A stretch of 64,000 bases of DNA from assembly GCA_041650635.1 (NCBI GenBank), contig JBAZKV010000006.1, positions 15,291 to 79,290 of the forward strand, given 5' to 3'. The translations under genes and the position numbers were made by a program. Positions 32,289-41,419 of this stretch are shown here, piece by piece (position 1 is the stretch's first letter; each line of letters opens with the position of its first letter). Origin of the DNA: Candidatus Margulisiibacteriota bacterium (GTDB taxonomy: Bacteria > Margulisbacteria > WOR-1 > JAKLHX01 > JBAZKV01). The notes beneath the pieces are model-generated. The model did not search any database. It was not told where the DNA came from and was given only the letters and a program-made list of their open reading frames with translations.

Positions 32289-34780
32289 TTTGATACCGGG
32301 GTTTCGGCCTCTTTGCTTTCCGATGTTTTTTCCGCCCTGCCCTGCTGCTTTTTTGCCGGCTTCCCGGTGAACACTATTTTTTCATCCTTAAGGTCAACCT
32401 TTATCCTGGTGCCGTAGGGGAAATTGCCGAGCAGAACTTCTTCGGAAAGAGGTTCCTCTATCTCATTTTCTATGGTCCTTCTTAGCGGTCTTGCCCCGAA
32501 TTTTGGGTCGTACCCTTTTTCCGCAAGAAAATCTTTTGCTTTTTTGGTAAGTTCCAGAATAAAACCTTTTGCCTCAAGCCTTTCGTTAAGTTCCCCTATC
32601 ATGATATCCACTATTTTGACAAGGTCTTCTTTGGTTATGGGATGGAACACTATGCTTTCGTCTATCCTGTTGAGGAATTCAGGCTTAAAACTCTTTTTAA
32701 GTTCTTCCAGGACCTGCTCCTTCATCCTGTCATAGGTGGCCCCTGCATCGTCCCTGGTAAGGAACCCGAAAGAAGTTTGTTTTCTTATAAGATCTGCCCC
32801 CACATTGGAGGTCATTATGATTATGGTGTTTCGAAAGTCCACTGTGTGCCCCTGCGAATCGGTAAGTTTACCGTCGTCTAAGACCTGCAAAAGTATGTTG
32901 GTTACATCGTGATGGGCCTTTTCTATCTCGTCCAAAAGGACAACTGAATGCGGCTTTCTGCGCACGGGCTCCGACAAAAGCCCTCCTTCCCCAAAACCGA
33001 CATATCCCGGAGGAGAGCCCACCAGGCGGGATACCGTGTGTGATTCCAGATATTCGGACATGTCTATCCTTACCATTGCGTCCTTGTCGCCAAAGATGAA
33101 TTCCGCCACCCTTTTTGCGAGCTCGGTCTTGCCCACGCCCGAAGGCCCCATGAACAGGAATGACCCGATGGGCCTTTTAGGGTCTTTCAATCCTGCCCTG
33201 GACCTTCTTATGGACCTGGCTATAACGGAGACCGCTTCTTCCTGTCCCACGACTTTCCGGCCTATCTCTTCTTCCATCTTAAGGAGCCGCTTTGTCTCTT
33301 CTTCGGTAAGCTGGGTTATCGGGACTCCCGTCCAGGAAGAAACTATCTGGGCGATCGATTCTTCGCCGACCTCCGGCCTGTCCTGCCTGTCCATAGAGCC
33401 GATATTCTTGGCAGCCGCCTCGTACTTGGACCTTATTTCTTCTTCCTTGTCCCGCAACTGGGCGGCTTTTTCATATTCCTGGTCCCTTACTGCGGTCTCT
33501 TTTTCCGCTTTTATCCTCTCAAGCTCTTTAGAAAGCTCCACCACTTCAGGAGGCGCCACGGCAGAGCTCAGCATTACCTTGGCAGAAGCTTCGTCCACCA
33601 GGTCTATAGCCTTGTCCGGCAGATGCCTGTCAGGAATGTAGTGCGCCGACAGTCTGGCGGCAGACACCAGAGCTTGATCTGAAATCCGAACCCGGTGAAA
33701 ATCTTCATATCTTGGACGAAGACCTTTAAGTATTTCTATGGTCTCGGGAACTGCGGGCTCTTCTACAAGAACGGACTGGAACCTGCGCTCGAGCGCGGCG
33801 TCGCTTTCTATCTTTTTGCGGTATTCGTCCTGCGTGGTGGCGCCTATGCACTGGAGTTCTCCCCTTGCAAGGGCGGGTTTAAGCATGTTGGCCGCATCCA
33901 TGGCGCCCTCGGCGGCTCCCGCGCCGATTATCGTGTGTATTTCGTCGATAAAAAGAATGACATTGTCGCTTTTTCGCAGTTCCTCTATTATCCTTTTAAG
34001 CCTTTCCTCAAACTCGCCGCGGTATTTGGTGCCGGCTATCAAAAGCCCAAGGTCAAGAGAAACTACTCTTTTGTTCATCAGGGTGTGAGGGATATTGCCT
34101 GTCACTATTTTTTGGGCAAGGCCCTCAACAATGGCGGTCTTTCCCACTCCGGCCTCTCCTGTAAGCACCGGGTTGTTCTTTTTTCTGCGGGACAGTATCT
34201 GAACCACCCTTTCTATCTCCTTGGCCCTGCCCACAACGGGATCAAGCTTCTTTTCCCTGGCCTGAACTGTAAGGTCGCGGCTAAATGCATCAAGCACAGG
34301 CGTCCCGGAAGAAGAAGGAGGCTTTCTGTGATAAGCGGTCTCTTCTCCCAGGAATGCTATTATCCTGTTCTTGGCGGTAGAATAATTGATGCCCAGGTCG
34401 TTAAGCACCCTGGCGCAGAGTCCCGTGTTCTCGCGCAGCAGCCCCATAAAAAGGTGCTCCACCCCGACATAGCTGTGGCCGAGCTGCCTGGCCTCGTCCC
34501 AGGCCAGCTCAATCGTATGTTTTACTTGAGCGCTGAACGGGATCTCGCTGGCGGGACGGCCCCCTTCGCTTTTTATCGCCTCTTCCAGAAGGCTCTTTAT
34601 GCGTCCGGGCTCCGCCTTGAAAAATTCAAAGGTCTTAAGGACGACCGGCTCTTTTTCCCGGATCATACCCAATATCATGTGTTCGTTGCCCAGGGAATGG
34701 GCCATGAGCCTCTGGGCCTCTTCCTGAGAGGCCATGATGACCCGGACCGCACGCTCGGAAAACCTGTCGAACATTACCAT
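32285..34780 (-). CDS. clpC: ATP-dependent Clp protease ATPase subunit ClpC
   Basis: This AAA+ unfoldase feeds ClpP. It has a double Clp_N domain (residues 1-145), AAA-1 with Walker A GEAGVGKT near 205, a UVR-type linker (EKETAVRDQEYEKAAQLRDKE) near 430, AAA-2 with MGPSGVGKTELAK near 555, and the ClpB-D2 small domain. The ClpP-docking loop reads SFGFL where ClpC usually has VGF. It is 831 aa. ATG 34780 is followed two codons later by ATG 34774, where the usual MFDRF-type start begins. clpC is coupled to radA. No mcsA/mcsB/ctsR is seen. Confidence 0.96.
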   Translation of the reverse strand: MVMFDRFSERAVRVIMASQEEAQRLMAHSLGNEHMILGMIREKEPVVLKTFEFFKAEPGRIKSLLEEAIKSEGGRPASEIPFSAQVKHTIELAWDEARQLGHSYVGVEHLFMGLLRENTGLCARVLNDLGINYSTAKNRIIAFLGEETAYHRKPPSSSGTPVLDAFSRDLTVQAREKKLDPVVGRAKEIERVVQILSRRKKNNPVLTGEAGVGKTAIVEGLAQKIVTGNIPHTLMNKRVVSLDLGLLIAGTKYRGEFEERLKRIIEELRKSDNVILFIDEIHTIIGAGAAEGAMDAANMLKPALARGELQCIGATTQDEYRKKIESDAALERRFQSVLVEEPAVPETIEILKGLRPRYEDFHRVRISDQALVSAARLSAHYIPDRHLPDKAIDLVDEASAKVMLSSAVAPPEVVELSKELERIKAEKETAVRDQEYEKAAQLRDKEEEIRSKYEAAAKNIGSMDRQDRPEVGEESIAQIVSSWTGVPITQLTEEETKRLLKMEEEIGRKVVGQEEAVSVIARSIRRSRAGLKDPKRPIGSFLFMGPSGVGKTELAKRVAEFIFGDKDAMVRIDMSEYLESHTVSRLVGSPPGYVGFGEGGLLSEPVRRKPHSVVLLDEIEKAHHDVTNILLQVLDDGKLTDSQGHTVDFRNTIIIMTSNVGADLIRKQTSFGFLTRDDAGATYDRMKEQVLEELKKSFKPEFLNRIDESIVFHPITKEDLVKIVDIMIGELNERLEAKGFILELTKKAKDFLAEKGYDPKFGARPLRRTIENEIEEPLSEEVLLGNFPYGTRIKVDLKDEKIVFTGKPAKKQQGRAEKTSESKEAETPVSK

Positions 34781-34881
34781 ATTGTGTACCCGCCTCTGGA
34801 AAAATTATAACAGAAAATAAAGGGGATTAGCATGCAAGTTCAAGGCCCTTTAACGCGATGGATATATAGGGAGGCAAATCC

Positions 34882-35103
34882 ATGTCAGCTGGTTCCAACT
34901 TATCTGTTTCTAGCAATAACAAGCACGGCCTTTCGTTCGATCCCAACGGGGGAGTATCGGCTATAAGGACCGGAGGGAACATAGATATCTCAGGACTTGC
35001 CCTGAAGGGTGTGGATGCCAACAGCAACAAAGAGAACAGGATCACCCAGATAGCCCACGCCGCGCTCGGAAATATTGGTAATAATGTCTACGAAATAGCC
35101 TAA
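34882..35103 (+). CDS. small hypothetical protein, 73 aa
   Basis: I do not recognise this protein. It is Asn/Ser/Gly-rich (LSVSSNNKHGLSFDPNGG) with a short helical end, no Cys, and no membrane or signal segment. The ATG at 34882 has GGGAGG 7 nt upstream, so translation is likely. The gene lies between the divergent clpC and the convergent sensor kinase, overlapping the latter by 4 nt. A minus-strand frame over the same stretch (34827-35045) lacks a Shine-Dalgarno and is less likely. Confidence 0.5.
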   Translation: MSAGSNLSVSSNNKHGLSFDPNGGVSAIRTGGNIDISGLALKGVDANSNKENRITQIAHAALGNIGNNVYEIA

Positions 35104-37307
35104 GCGGTCTTTTCTATCGGCAGCATAATAATAAAAGTCGTCCCTTTCCCAACCTCGCTTCTTACCTTTATAGTTCCTTTATGCTCTTCGATTATCCTCA
35201 AGGTTATAGGCAGTCCCATACCTGTCCCGCTGGATTTAGTGGTGTAAAAAGGATCGAAGATATTTTTCAGGTCTTCTTCTTTTATTCCGGAGCCGCTGTC
35301 CGATATCTCGACAAACACGGTCGGAATGGTATTCTCGTTGGTCTGGGACCCGTTCTTTTTTATTGATACAAAACCTCCCTTTGTGATCTTGCCGAGTTTT
35401 ATCACCTCGCCGACATCCGTCTTTATTATAAGCTCGCCTCCGTTGGCCATTGCCTGCGAAGCGTTAAGTATTATATTGAGGAACGCCTGGGACAGCTGCG
35501 AGGGATCGGCATTTATCTCCGGCAGTTTGGCGAACTTTGTCGTTATTCTTATATTGTTCTTCCTGAACTGGTTCTCCAAAAGGTCAAGGACCTCTTCGAG
35601 CACCGAATTGGGGTTGGTCGGCTTGAACTCCGGTTTTGAAGGTTTGCCGAACTTCAGCAGGTTCTCGGCTATCTTATTGATCTTTTCTATCTCAACGGGA
35701 ACTATGGCGGAAAACTTGTCCCTAAAGTCCTTGTCCTCCCATTTAAGCGGGATGAGCTGGGTAAAGGTCCTTAGCGCGACCAGAGGATTCTTTATTTCAT
35801 GGGCCATTCCCGCCGACATCGTGCCCAGGGCAGCCAGTTTTTCGGAGGCTATCAGGTGGTCCTGAGTTTCTTTTAATTCGGCCGTCATTTTGTTGAAGGC
35901 CCCGGCAAGCCGGCCTATTTCATCAAGGGAACCGGTCTTAATTTTATAATTGAGGTTCCCTTTCCTTATCGCCTCTGTGCCGGAAATGACCTCGCTGATC
36001 GAGGCCTCTATACTTTTTGCAAAAAACAGCCCAGCAGTGGTCGCGATAAGTATGCCCATTATCACAAAGGCCAGCGAATTGGTCTCCACTTTCCTGATCT
36101 CAAAATAAGCCTGTGAGGCCGGCTCCGACACCGCCACTACCCAGCCCAGCTTGCTTATAGGCAGGAACGAACCTACCATCCTGTCCCCGTCCTTGCCCAA
36201 AAAATCCCCCCCCGCCCTGGAGCCAGAAAGCGCTTCTCTGATATACGGAAGATCGTTCATGCTTTCTCTCTCAAGGGCCCTTTTTTCGTCGGGATGCGCA
36301 ACTATCTTCCCTTCCGAATCCACCACATATATTATCCTGTTCTGGGCATAGCTGAGTTCTTCCACAGAGTATTGGATCCTTTTGATCAAACCGGCCATAT
36401 TGTTCTCGCTGTCGATGTAATAATTGACCTTGTCAACCACTCCCAGAGCTATCTGGTTGTCTGTCTCGATAATGGCCTTTAGCAAAGACGCTCTTGAAAC
36501 AGCTATAGTGGCCAGGGTGGTAGCCTCCACAATTATCACTATCAGCACCACAAAGATGAGCACTAACTTGAACAGTATTTTTGTGCGCAAAAAATTGAGG
36601 GGCTTAAGGGCAAGATCGTCGGTCGGCGGGATAAGGTTGCCCAGCAGGAACATTGAAAAAGCAAAAAGGGCTATCACCCAGGACAAAAGAAGGTACAGGC
36701 TTGCTCCGTAAGAAACATAGAACACTGTAAGGATGTATGCTGCCGCTATGGCAACGGAAGAGATCCCGCACAGGTATTCTATATTCTTCTCTTTCTGGTC
36801 CTTTGATCTAAGGGTCCTTATCAGATAATTCATTCCCAGAAGGGCCCAGATGCCTGTCCAAAGCACCCTGATCGGCAGCATTGCCGCAGATTCTATGGCG
36901 GGCTCTATGACATCGAACCTGTAGGCAAGGCTCACCGGGGTAGAAATGAGAAGATATCCGGTATAGGCAAGCGCCGCGGCCATGAGTGCGGCTGCCGTAA
37001 GCGACCTGTATTTGAACTTTTCACAGGCAAACCTGAAAACAAAATAGACACAGATCAGCAGGCTCAAATAGACGGCCTTCTGCAAAAGCATAAGGGTCGA
37101 GAGCTGAGCCCCTATATTGAAGAGCATCTGTGAAGCAATCGTACCCACCACAAAAACCGTGAAAAAAAGGAATAGCAGCGAAAGATACAGATCTCCTTTT
37201 TCTCCTTTTTCCAGGAACCTTCGGAAGAGAACATATGACCCTACCGCAAGGATGCCGGAAGCGAATATCTCTACAAAGATGCTTATTATCGTGATCGTTG
37301 AGAACAC
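35100..37307 (-). CDS. membrane sensor histidine kinase with Cache-like domain
   Basis: There are about eight N-terminal membrane helices, then an extracytoplasmic Cache-like sensor (approximately residues 275-405 with IIYVVDSEGKIVAHPDE and FLPISKLGWVVAVSEP). A further helix, a HAMP segment, the H box MAHEIKNPLVALRTFTQL and a HATPase (N box NIILNASQAM, G1 ISDSGSGIKEEDL, GTGMGLPITLRI) follow. GTG 37307 is chosen, as it lies one base after the upstream stop; GTG 37340 is possible. The NtrB-like catalytic part suggests a Fis/NtrC-type partner, but no response regulator is in the window. It is the last gene of the envelope operon. Confidence 0.88.
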   Translation of the reverse strand: MFSTITIISIFVEIFASGILAVGSYVLFRRFLEKGEKGDLYLSLLFLFFTVFVVGTIASQMLFNIGAQLSTLMLLQKAVYLSLLICVYFVFRFACEKFKYRSLTAAALMAAALAYTGYLLISTPVSLAYRFDVIEPAIESAAMLPIRVLWTGIWALLGMNYLIRTLRSKDQKEKNIEYLCGISSVAIAAAYILTVFYVSYGASLYLLLSWVIALFAFSMFLLGNLIPPTDDLALKPLNFLRTKILFKLVLIFVVLIVIIVEATTLATIAVSRASLLKAIIETDNQIALGVVDKVNYYIDSENNMAGLIKRIQYSVEELSYAQNRIIYVVDSEGKIVAHPDEKRALERESMNDLPYIREALSGSRAGGDFLGKDGDRMVGSFLPISKLGWVVAVSEPASQAYFEIRKVETNSLAFVIMGILIATTAGLFFAKSIEASISEVISGTEAIRKGNLNYKIKTGSLDEIGRLAGAFNKMTAELKETQDHLIASEKLAALGTMSAGMAHEIKNPLVALRTFTQLIPLKWEDKDFRDKFSAIVPVEIEKINKIAENLLKFGKPSKPEFKPTNPNSVLEEVLDLLENQFRKNNIRITTKFAKLPEINADPSQLSQAFLNIILNASQAMANGGELIIKTDVGEVIKLGKITKGGFVSIKKNGSQTNENTIPTVFVEISDSGSGIKEEDLKNIFDPFYTTKSSGTGMGLPITLRIIEEHKGTIKVRSEVGKGTTFIIMLPIEKTA

Positions 37308-37308
37308 T

Positions 37309-37905
37309 TTACTGTGCTGCTCCTGCCGGCGCCTGCTCACGCACCGTTATATTCGCTTTTGTCATAGAAAGCCAGCCTTTTTTATTGGCGACCGCAATAA
37401 GTATCTCTTTTTCTCCCGGAGGGGTCTTGGCGCTGATGCTGCTCTGGAGCGTAAAGACGCCGTCGTTGGGGGAGCCGTCGCCCCAAAGACCGTTGTCGAC
37501 AAGTTTCATATTGGATAGCCTTCCCAGGCTGGATATGTCAGCCCTGACATCTTTAATATCCGTTAGTCCGTTGGGATCTTCTACCTTGACAATGAGGTCA
37601 AAAACCGATATCCCGTCGGCGTTGATCCTAGCCGGGGTTACTTTTACATACTTGATGACCGGTGCCATCGTTGCCCTGTTAAGCTGGACCAGATTGTAGC
37701 CGATCGCAACATTGAAGAGGTCTGAGATCTTCTTTTTCATGAAGTCCGTGGCGGAAAGCATAACAGCCATCTCTCCCTTGGTTATGTACTTTTCTTTCTT
37801 GTCCGGCTGCGGCGCGGCCAAAGCGGGGCCTTGAAACAGCAGCAATACGGCCAGCAGCGCCGCGGCAATTAAGACGACCGGCCTATTTCTATCTTTTAAG
37901 TTCAT
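37309..37905 (-). CDS. small secreted envelope protein with Ig-like DNG domain
   Basis: A signal peptide (NRPVVLIAAALLAVLLLF...ALA, about residues 1-32) is followed by a linker and one beta-sandwich domain with DPNGLTDIKDVRADISSLG and VDNGLWGDGSPNDGVFTL. The same pattern occurs twice at the C-terminus of the SLH protein 39655-41310, so the two are related. It is probably periplasmic or surface-exposed. The TTG-ATG start at 37908/37905 overlaps the preceding SLH gene by 17-20 nt. The Asp/Asn/Gly pattern may bind calcium, which is inference. Confidence 0.7.
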   Translation of the reverse strand: MNLKDRNRPVVLIAAALLAVLLLFQGPALAAPQPDKKEKYITKGEMAVMLSATDFMKKKISDLFNVAIGYNLVQLNRATMAPVIKYVKVTPARINADGISVFDLIVKVEDPNGLTDIKDVRADISSLGRLSNMKLVDNGLWGDGSPNDGVFTLQSSISAKTPPGEKEILIAVANKKGWLSMTKANITVREQAPAGAAQ

Positions 37906-38674
37906 CAAATTTCTTCAGGATCTCCATTCCTTCGGATTCCCTTATTCCTTCCTGTGGATGGAACTTCCCGTCCGCAAACGGTTTCATCAGTCCTATCTGA
38001 GCTACAGTTTTTATGTAAGGTGCGGACCAGGAATCGGCCGGGACATCCGGGAACGGGGCTCTGTCCACTCGAGCAAGGTCAAGCGAGCGGGCCCTGACCA
38101 GCCAGACAGCCAGCTCAGCCCTGGTTATCCTTTCTTCCGCTTCAAATTCCTTTTTTGCAGGGATCTGGATCACTCCTAGCGTTGCAAGTCCTTCCAGGGT
38201 CTGTTTCTTGCTCTCGGCCTTGGCCTTTTTCTGCTCCACGGCCTGTTTTTCTTTTTCCAGGCGCTCCTGCCTTGCAAGCAGCTCCTGCTTCTCCTTTTCA
38301 AGCCTTGCCTTTTCTGCTTCCGAAAGCTCTTTGGCCCTTTCTTTGTACGCTATTTCCGCCTGTTTTTTGACTACCTCGTCCTCTTTTTTCAGGACCGCTG
38401 ATCTCTCCTGCTCAAGCCTTTTGAGTTCCGGTATCTTTACCGCGACCTTCCTTAACACACGCCTGGAAAAAGAGATCTTCTGTTTCTCATGTTCTCCCGT
38501 GATCTCTATCTTGTTCTTTCCAATATCAAGAGGCACTTCAACGGAAAATATGCCGTCGGAGGCGACATATACATCCAGGCCGTTGACCTTGGCCCTTACC
38601 CCCTTTGCCTCTCCGCTGACCAAGACCCTGTCATTTTCGGTAGAGGATTCGTCCTGCGGAGAGAACACCTTCAA
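37889..38674 (-). CDS. SLH-domain coiled-coil protein without its own signal peptide
   Basis: An N-terminal beta-sandwich domain (VFSPQDESSTENDRVLVSG, then GKNKIEIT) is followed by a long charged coiled coil (residues about 90-165, Glu/Lys/Gln-rich) and SLH-like repeats (ITRAELAVWLVRARSLDL; FPDVPADSWSAPYI). SLH domains bind pyruvylated cell-wall polymers outside the cytoplasm, yet the TTG start at 38674 gives no signal peptide. The frame stays open upstream into the PorV-like gene, and an A8 run lies at its end. A -1 slip there would fuse the two proteins (see findings). Confidence 0.68.
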   Translation of the reverse strand: MKVFSPQDESSTENDRVLVSGEAKGVRAKVNGLDVYVASDGIFSVEVPLDIGKNKIEITGEHEKQKISFSRRVLRKVAVKIPELKRLEQERSAVLKKEDEVVKKQAEIAYKERAKELSEAEKARLEKEKQELLARQERLEKEKQAVEQKKAKAESKKQTLEGLATLGVIQIPAKKEFEAEERITRAELAVWLVRARSLDLARVDRAPFPDVPADSWSAPYIKTVAQIGLMKPFADGKFHPQEGIRESEGMEILKKFDELKR

Positions 38675-38679
38675 ATACC

Positions 38680-39654
38680 TTATCTTTTTTTTCTTTTGCC
38701 AGCCGATTCCTCGGGAACATAAGATGCGGAAAATACCAGGCTGCCTCCCGTGGTGATCGAAGGGTTCATGGCCGCATCCAGTCTCCAGCCGTTAAAAATA
38801 AAGCCGGCCCCAAGGGTCAAACCTGTTTCCACCGTTTTTACACTAAGCCTCTGGTCTATGCCCGTCCTCAGGAACAGGGATTCGTTGGGACTCCATTCCG
38901 CGCCGGCATGCAGGATCAGAGGTCTGGTCCCCGAAGAGATAGAACCTTCAAGGTCTGCGGCAAGCAGCAGGCTGCCGGGGTAAGAATATCCCAGGTATGA
39001 ACTGTCCCCGAACACCCTTGCGCTTGTACCGCCTCTTACGACAAGAGGGATCCCTTCTGAGTCTCCGCTGTTCCAGACAATGCTTCCTCCTCCCATGGCG
39101 CCTTTTGGCAGCGCGTTCTGAAGAACGGCTCCCAGACTCAACCAGCTGTTGGGAAAGGCAAGGACACTCAGGTCAAGGTCCCAGCCGGAACCGTTCTGTA
39201 CAGAGACCGGGGTCTGCAGTTCTTCGTTAAGGAGCAGTTTGAGCCCGGCACCTATCGAATATCCCGGGAATTCTTTTGCATAGGTTATTGTGCCGTAGCT
39301 GTTCGAATTGGACACAAGCCCCCCCGGGGTGGAAAGGTCCTTGAACGACCTTGACACAAGCCCGAACCCGATGGTGCCTATATCGGTCGGATACACCTGC
39401 AGGATGGAGAGATTTTTTGCGTCCCTGAAAGAAAATGAGATCTCGCCAAGACCGGCCTGGGCCGCCGGATTATAAAAGACCGCGTTGCCGTCCTGAACTA
39501 CAGCGGTAAAAGCGCCGCCCATCCCAAGAGGCCTGGCTCCTACAGAGATATCAAAAGCGTTGACCCCGTAGTCCGAAAGCGCAGCAGAAACCGCTGCCGG
39601 CGTAATCGCCGCCAGTACAGCAGCAAAAATCATGCGTGTCAGTGATCTGTTCAT
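38680..39654 (-). CDS. PorV/PorQ-like outer-membrane beta-barrel protein
   Basis: After a signal peptide (residues 1-24) comes the family-specific GARPLGMGGAFTAVVQDGN and AVFYNPAAQAGLG, then alternating aromatic/hydrophobic beta strands (GFIFNGWRLDAAMNPS) typical of an outer-membrane barrel. It is 324 aa. It belongs to the UPF0164/PorV group found in diderm phyla. The C-terminus ends KRKKR directly after an A8 run, an unusual barrel end. ATG 39654 follows the stop of the large SLH gene directly. The substrate or partner is unknown; an anchor or export channel is inferred. Confidence 0.82.
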   Translation of the reverse strand: MNRSLTRMIFAAVLAAITPAAVSAALSDYGVNAFDISVGARPLGMGGAFTAVVQDGNAVFYNPAAQAGLGEISFSFRDAKNLSILQVYPTDIGTIGFGLVSRSFKDLSTPGGLVSNSNSYGTITYAKEFPGYSIGAGLKLLLNEELQTPVSVQNGSGWDLDLSVLAFPNSWLSLGAVLQNALPKGAMGGGSIVWNSGDSEGIPLVVRGGTSARVFGDSSYLGYSYPGSLLLAADLEGSISSGTRPLILHAGAEWSPNESLFLRTGIDQRLSVKTVETGLTLGAGFIFNGWRLDAAMNPSITTGGSLVFSASYVPEESAGKRKKR

Positions 39655-41310
39655 TTATAAAATATCCAGTTTTATCTGCCCTTCCGATGCTCCCCCCTTT
39701 TTGTCCCTGACGACAACAGGAATGGGAACACTGGAACTTTTGATGCCGGACGGGACCCTGATCTCCTTCATGAATATGAGATCACCGCTCTTAACATCCC
39801 CGCTGGTCCCGTTGTCGACAAGGATCTCTTTGGAGGTCCCTCCAAGCGCCGAAAGATCTGCGCTTACAGATTCTATGTCAGAAGCCCCGTCCTGGTCCTC
39901 AACTCTTACGGCAAGGACAGCTGCCCCTCCCGGCCTTACGGCAAATGGATATGAGATACTGCTCAATATGATCGGGGGCCTGTTCAAGGCAAATACACGC
40001 AGCCTTGCTGTATCAGAAGAAGACAGCCCCCATTTGTTAACTGCCGCTACCTGTATGATTTTTGCTCCCGCGGGTATTTCCGTCCCTACCGGAAAAGTTA
40101 GAGAAAAGATCCCATCCCCGGCAGCCGCATCCCCGTGGCTTTCGTCATCATACATGACAGCATCAGCCGGGCCTCCCAGCTGCCTCATGTCAGCCTTGAC
40201 GACAACCACTTCTGGAGTGCCGACTTCAGATACCACCTTTGCGTAAAGACCCACCTTTGTAACCCCGTCGGCATAAACTGCATCCGGGCTTGCCTTTGCC
40301 GTGACAGCCGGGGCAATGTTAACCTCGCACAAGACCTTTTCGTCAAATCCTTTGCTCCAGTCATGAACAAGACTGATCTTGTTCCTGGCCTCTTTTATCC
40401 TTGAGATCATGTTGGCGGCTTCCGCCCTTGTCATGTTCCTGTCAATATCGTACACCTTTGCCCTCTGGGAAATTCCTATGATATAACCTTCTTCAATGGC
40501 AGCTTGCAGGTTCTCTTTCTTAACCTGATCAAGGTAGGCTTCTATCGTATCCGACTGAGACTTTTCCAGGACCGGCTGTATGCCGACCGCTTTTGTCAGA
40601 TAGTAGCCCGCATCCGATCTCGAAAGAGGTTCGTCGATCCCGAACAGACCTCCCGGCAGCGGATCCATATAGCCTTTGCCAAGGACGGCATAAATGTAAG
40701 GCGACCTCCAGTGCTCCGGAGGAACATCCGGCAGCAGAGTGTAGGAGAACTGGCCCAGCGGCAGGCCCTTTGCGCGGCAGAGCCAGGTGGCAAACTCTCC
40801 CCTGGTAACCAGTTCATCGGGCATAAAGCTGCCGTCGGGAAAAGCCTCAACGATCCCCGCCGTTGCCATTTCCGAAACGACCTTCCTGGCCCAGTGCAGC
40901 CTCCCAAGATAGAGCTCTTCCATATCCGGATATTTTATTGTCCTGAGCATCCTGCTTTCCACTATCTGTTTTTTGCCCGATGCCTCCAGGGCGCTTATCC
41001 TGGCCAGGTTCTTTCCGCTCCTTAATATCAGCGCCGCTTCAAACCGTCCGTTCTCTTTTTGCGGGACCTTCCTGCCGTTGACTGTCAAAAGCACCGACCT
41101 GTTCGAGGGTTTGATCCTGCCCTGCAGCAGCACCAGGTCGCTTGAAGCCGTGTATTTTGCTGGAGGATGCTGAACAGTTATCACCTCAAGAGGCTTGTCA
41201 AGAGTAGTCTTTTTGGGCTTTGCGGCTAGACCGGGAGCCTGAAATAAAACCTGCACTGCAAGACCGCACACCGGCAGTGAAAATAAAAGGGCTGAAAACA
41301 GCTTTTTCAT
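39655..41310 (-). CDS. secreted SLH-domain envelope protein with Ig-like domains
   Basis: The order is: signal peptide (MKKLFSALLFSLPVCGLA), Ig-like domain (about 35-120; GKNLARISALEA), three SLH-like repeats (about 130-315; DGSFMPDELVTRGEFATWL, LPDVPPEHWRSPYIYAVL, ITR-like NMTRAEAANMI), then two DNG-type beta domains (about 340-550; RQLGGPADAVMYDDESHGD and SALGGTSKEILVDNGTSGD). It is 551 aa. It probably links the outer membrane to peptidoglycan. The ATG at 41310 lies 7 nt after TATAAT; the frame further upstream crosses into smc and is rejected. It is the first gene of the envelope operon. Confidence 0.85.
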   Translation of the reverse strand: MKKLFSALLFSLPVCGLAVQVLFQAPGLAAKPKKTTLDKPLEVITVQHPPAKYTASSDLVLLQGRIKPSNRSVLLTVNGRKVPQKENGRFEAALILRSGKNLARISALEASGKKQIVESRMLRTIKYPDMEELYLGRLHWARKVVSEMATAGIVEAFPDGSFMPDELVTRGEFATWLCRAKGLPLGQFSYTLLPDVPPEHWRSPYIYAVLGKGYMDPLPGGLFGIDEPLSRSDAGYYLTKAVGIQPVLEKSQSDTIEAYLDQVKKENLQAAIEEGYIIGISQRAKVYDIDRNMTRAEAANMISRIKEARNKISLVHDWSKGFDEKVLCEVNIAPAVTAKASPDAVYADGVTKVGLYAKVVSEVGTPEVVVVKADMRQLGGPADAVMYDDESHGDAAAGDGIFSLTFPVGTEIPAGAKIIQVAAVNKWGLSSSDTARLRVFALNRPPIILSSISYPFAVRPGGAAVLAVRVEDQDGASDIESVSADLSALGGTSKEILVDNGTSGDVKSGDLIFMKEIRVPSGIKSSSVPIPVVVRDKKGGASEGQIKLDIL

Positions 41311-41317
41311 TGGGAAA

Positions 41318-41345
41318 ATTATAGCACAGGGACGGTGTTTTTCAA
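41318..41345 (-). promoter_or_regulatory. promoter of the SLH/PorV-like envelope operon
   Basis: Minus-strand TTGAAA (41345-41340), a 16-nt spacer and TATAAT (41323-41318) end 7 nt before the ATG at 41310. There is no Shine-Dalgarno, so the first gene is probably leaderless. Confidence 0.65.
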
Positions 41346-41419
41346 ATAAAAACGCCATGATCGGGCAAGGCATCTTAAGCCTTATGCTATAATCTAAAAT
41401 TAGGAGGAAGGATTTACCG

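Noticed and set aside
33695..34810. Plus-strand open frame of 371 codons opposite clpC
   Set aside because: It mirrors the reverse of a highly conserved gene; codon pattern and lack of motifs mark it as a shadow.
34827..35045. Minus-strand 72-codon frame
   Set aside because: The plus-strand 73-codon frame over the same bases has a GGGAGG Shine-Dalgarno and a better start; both cannot easily be real.
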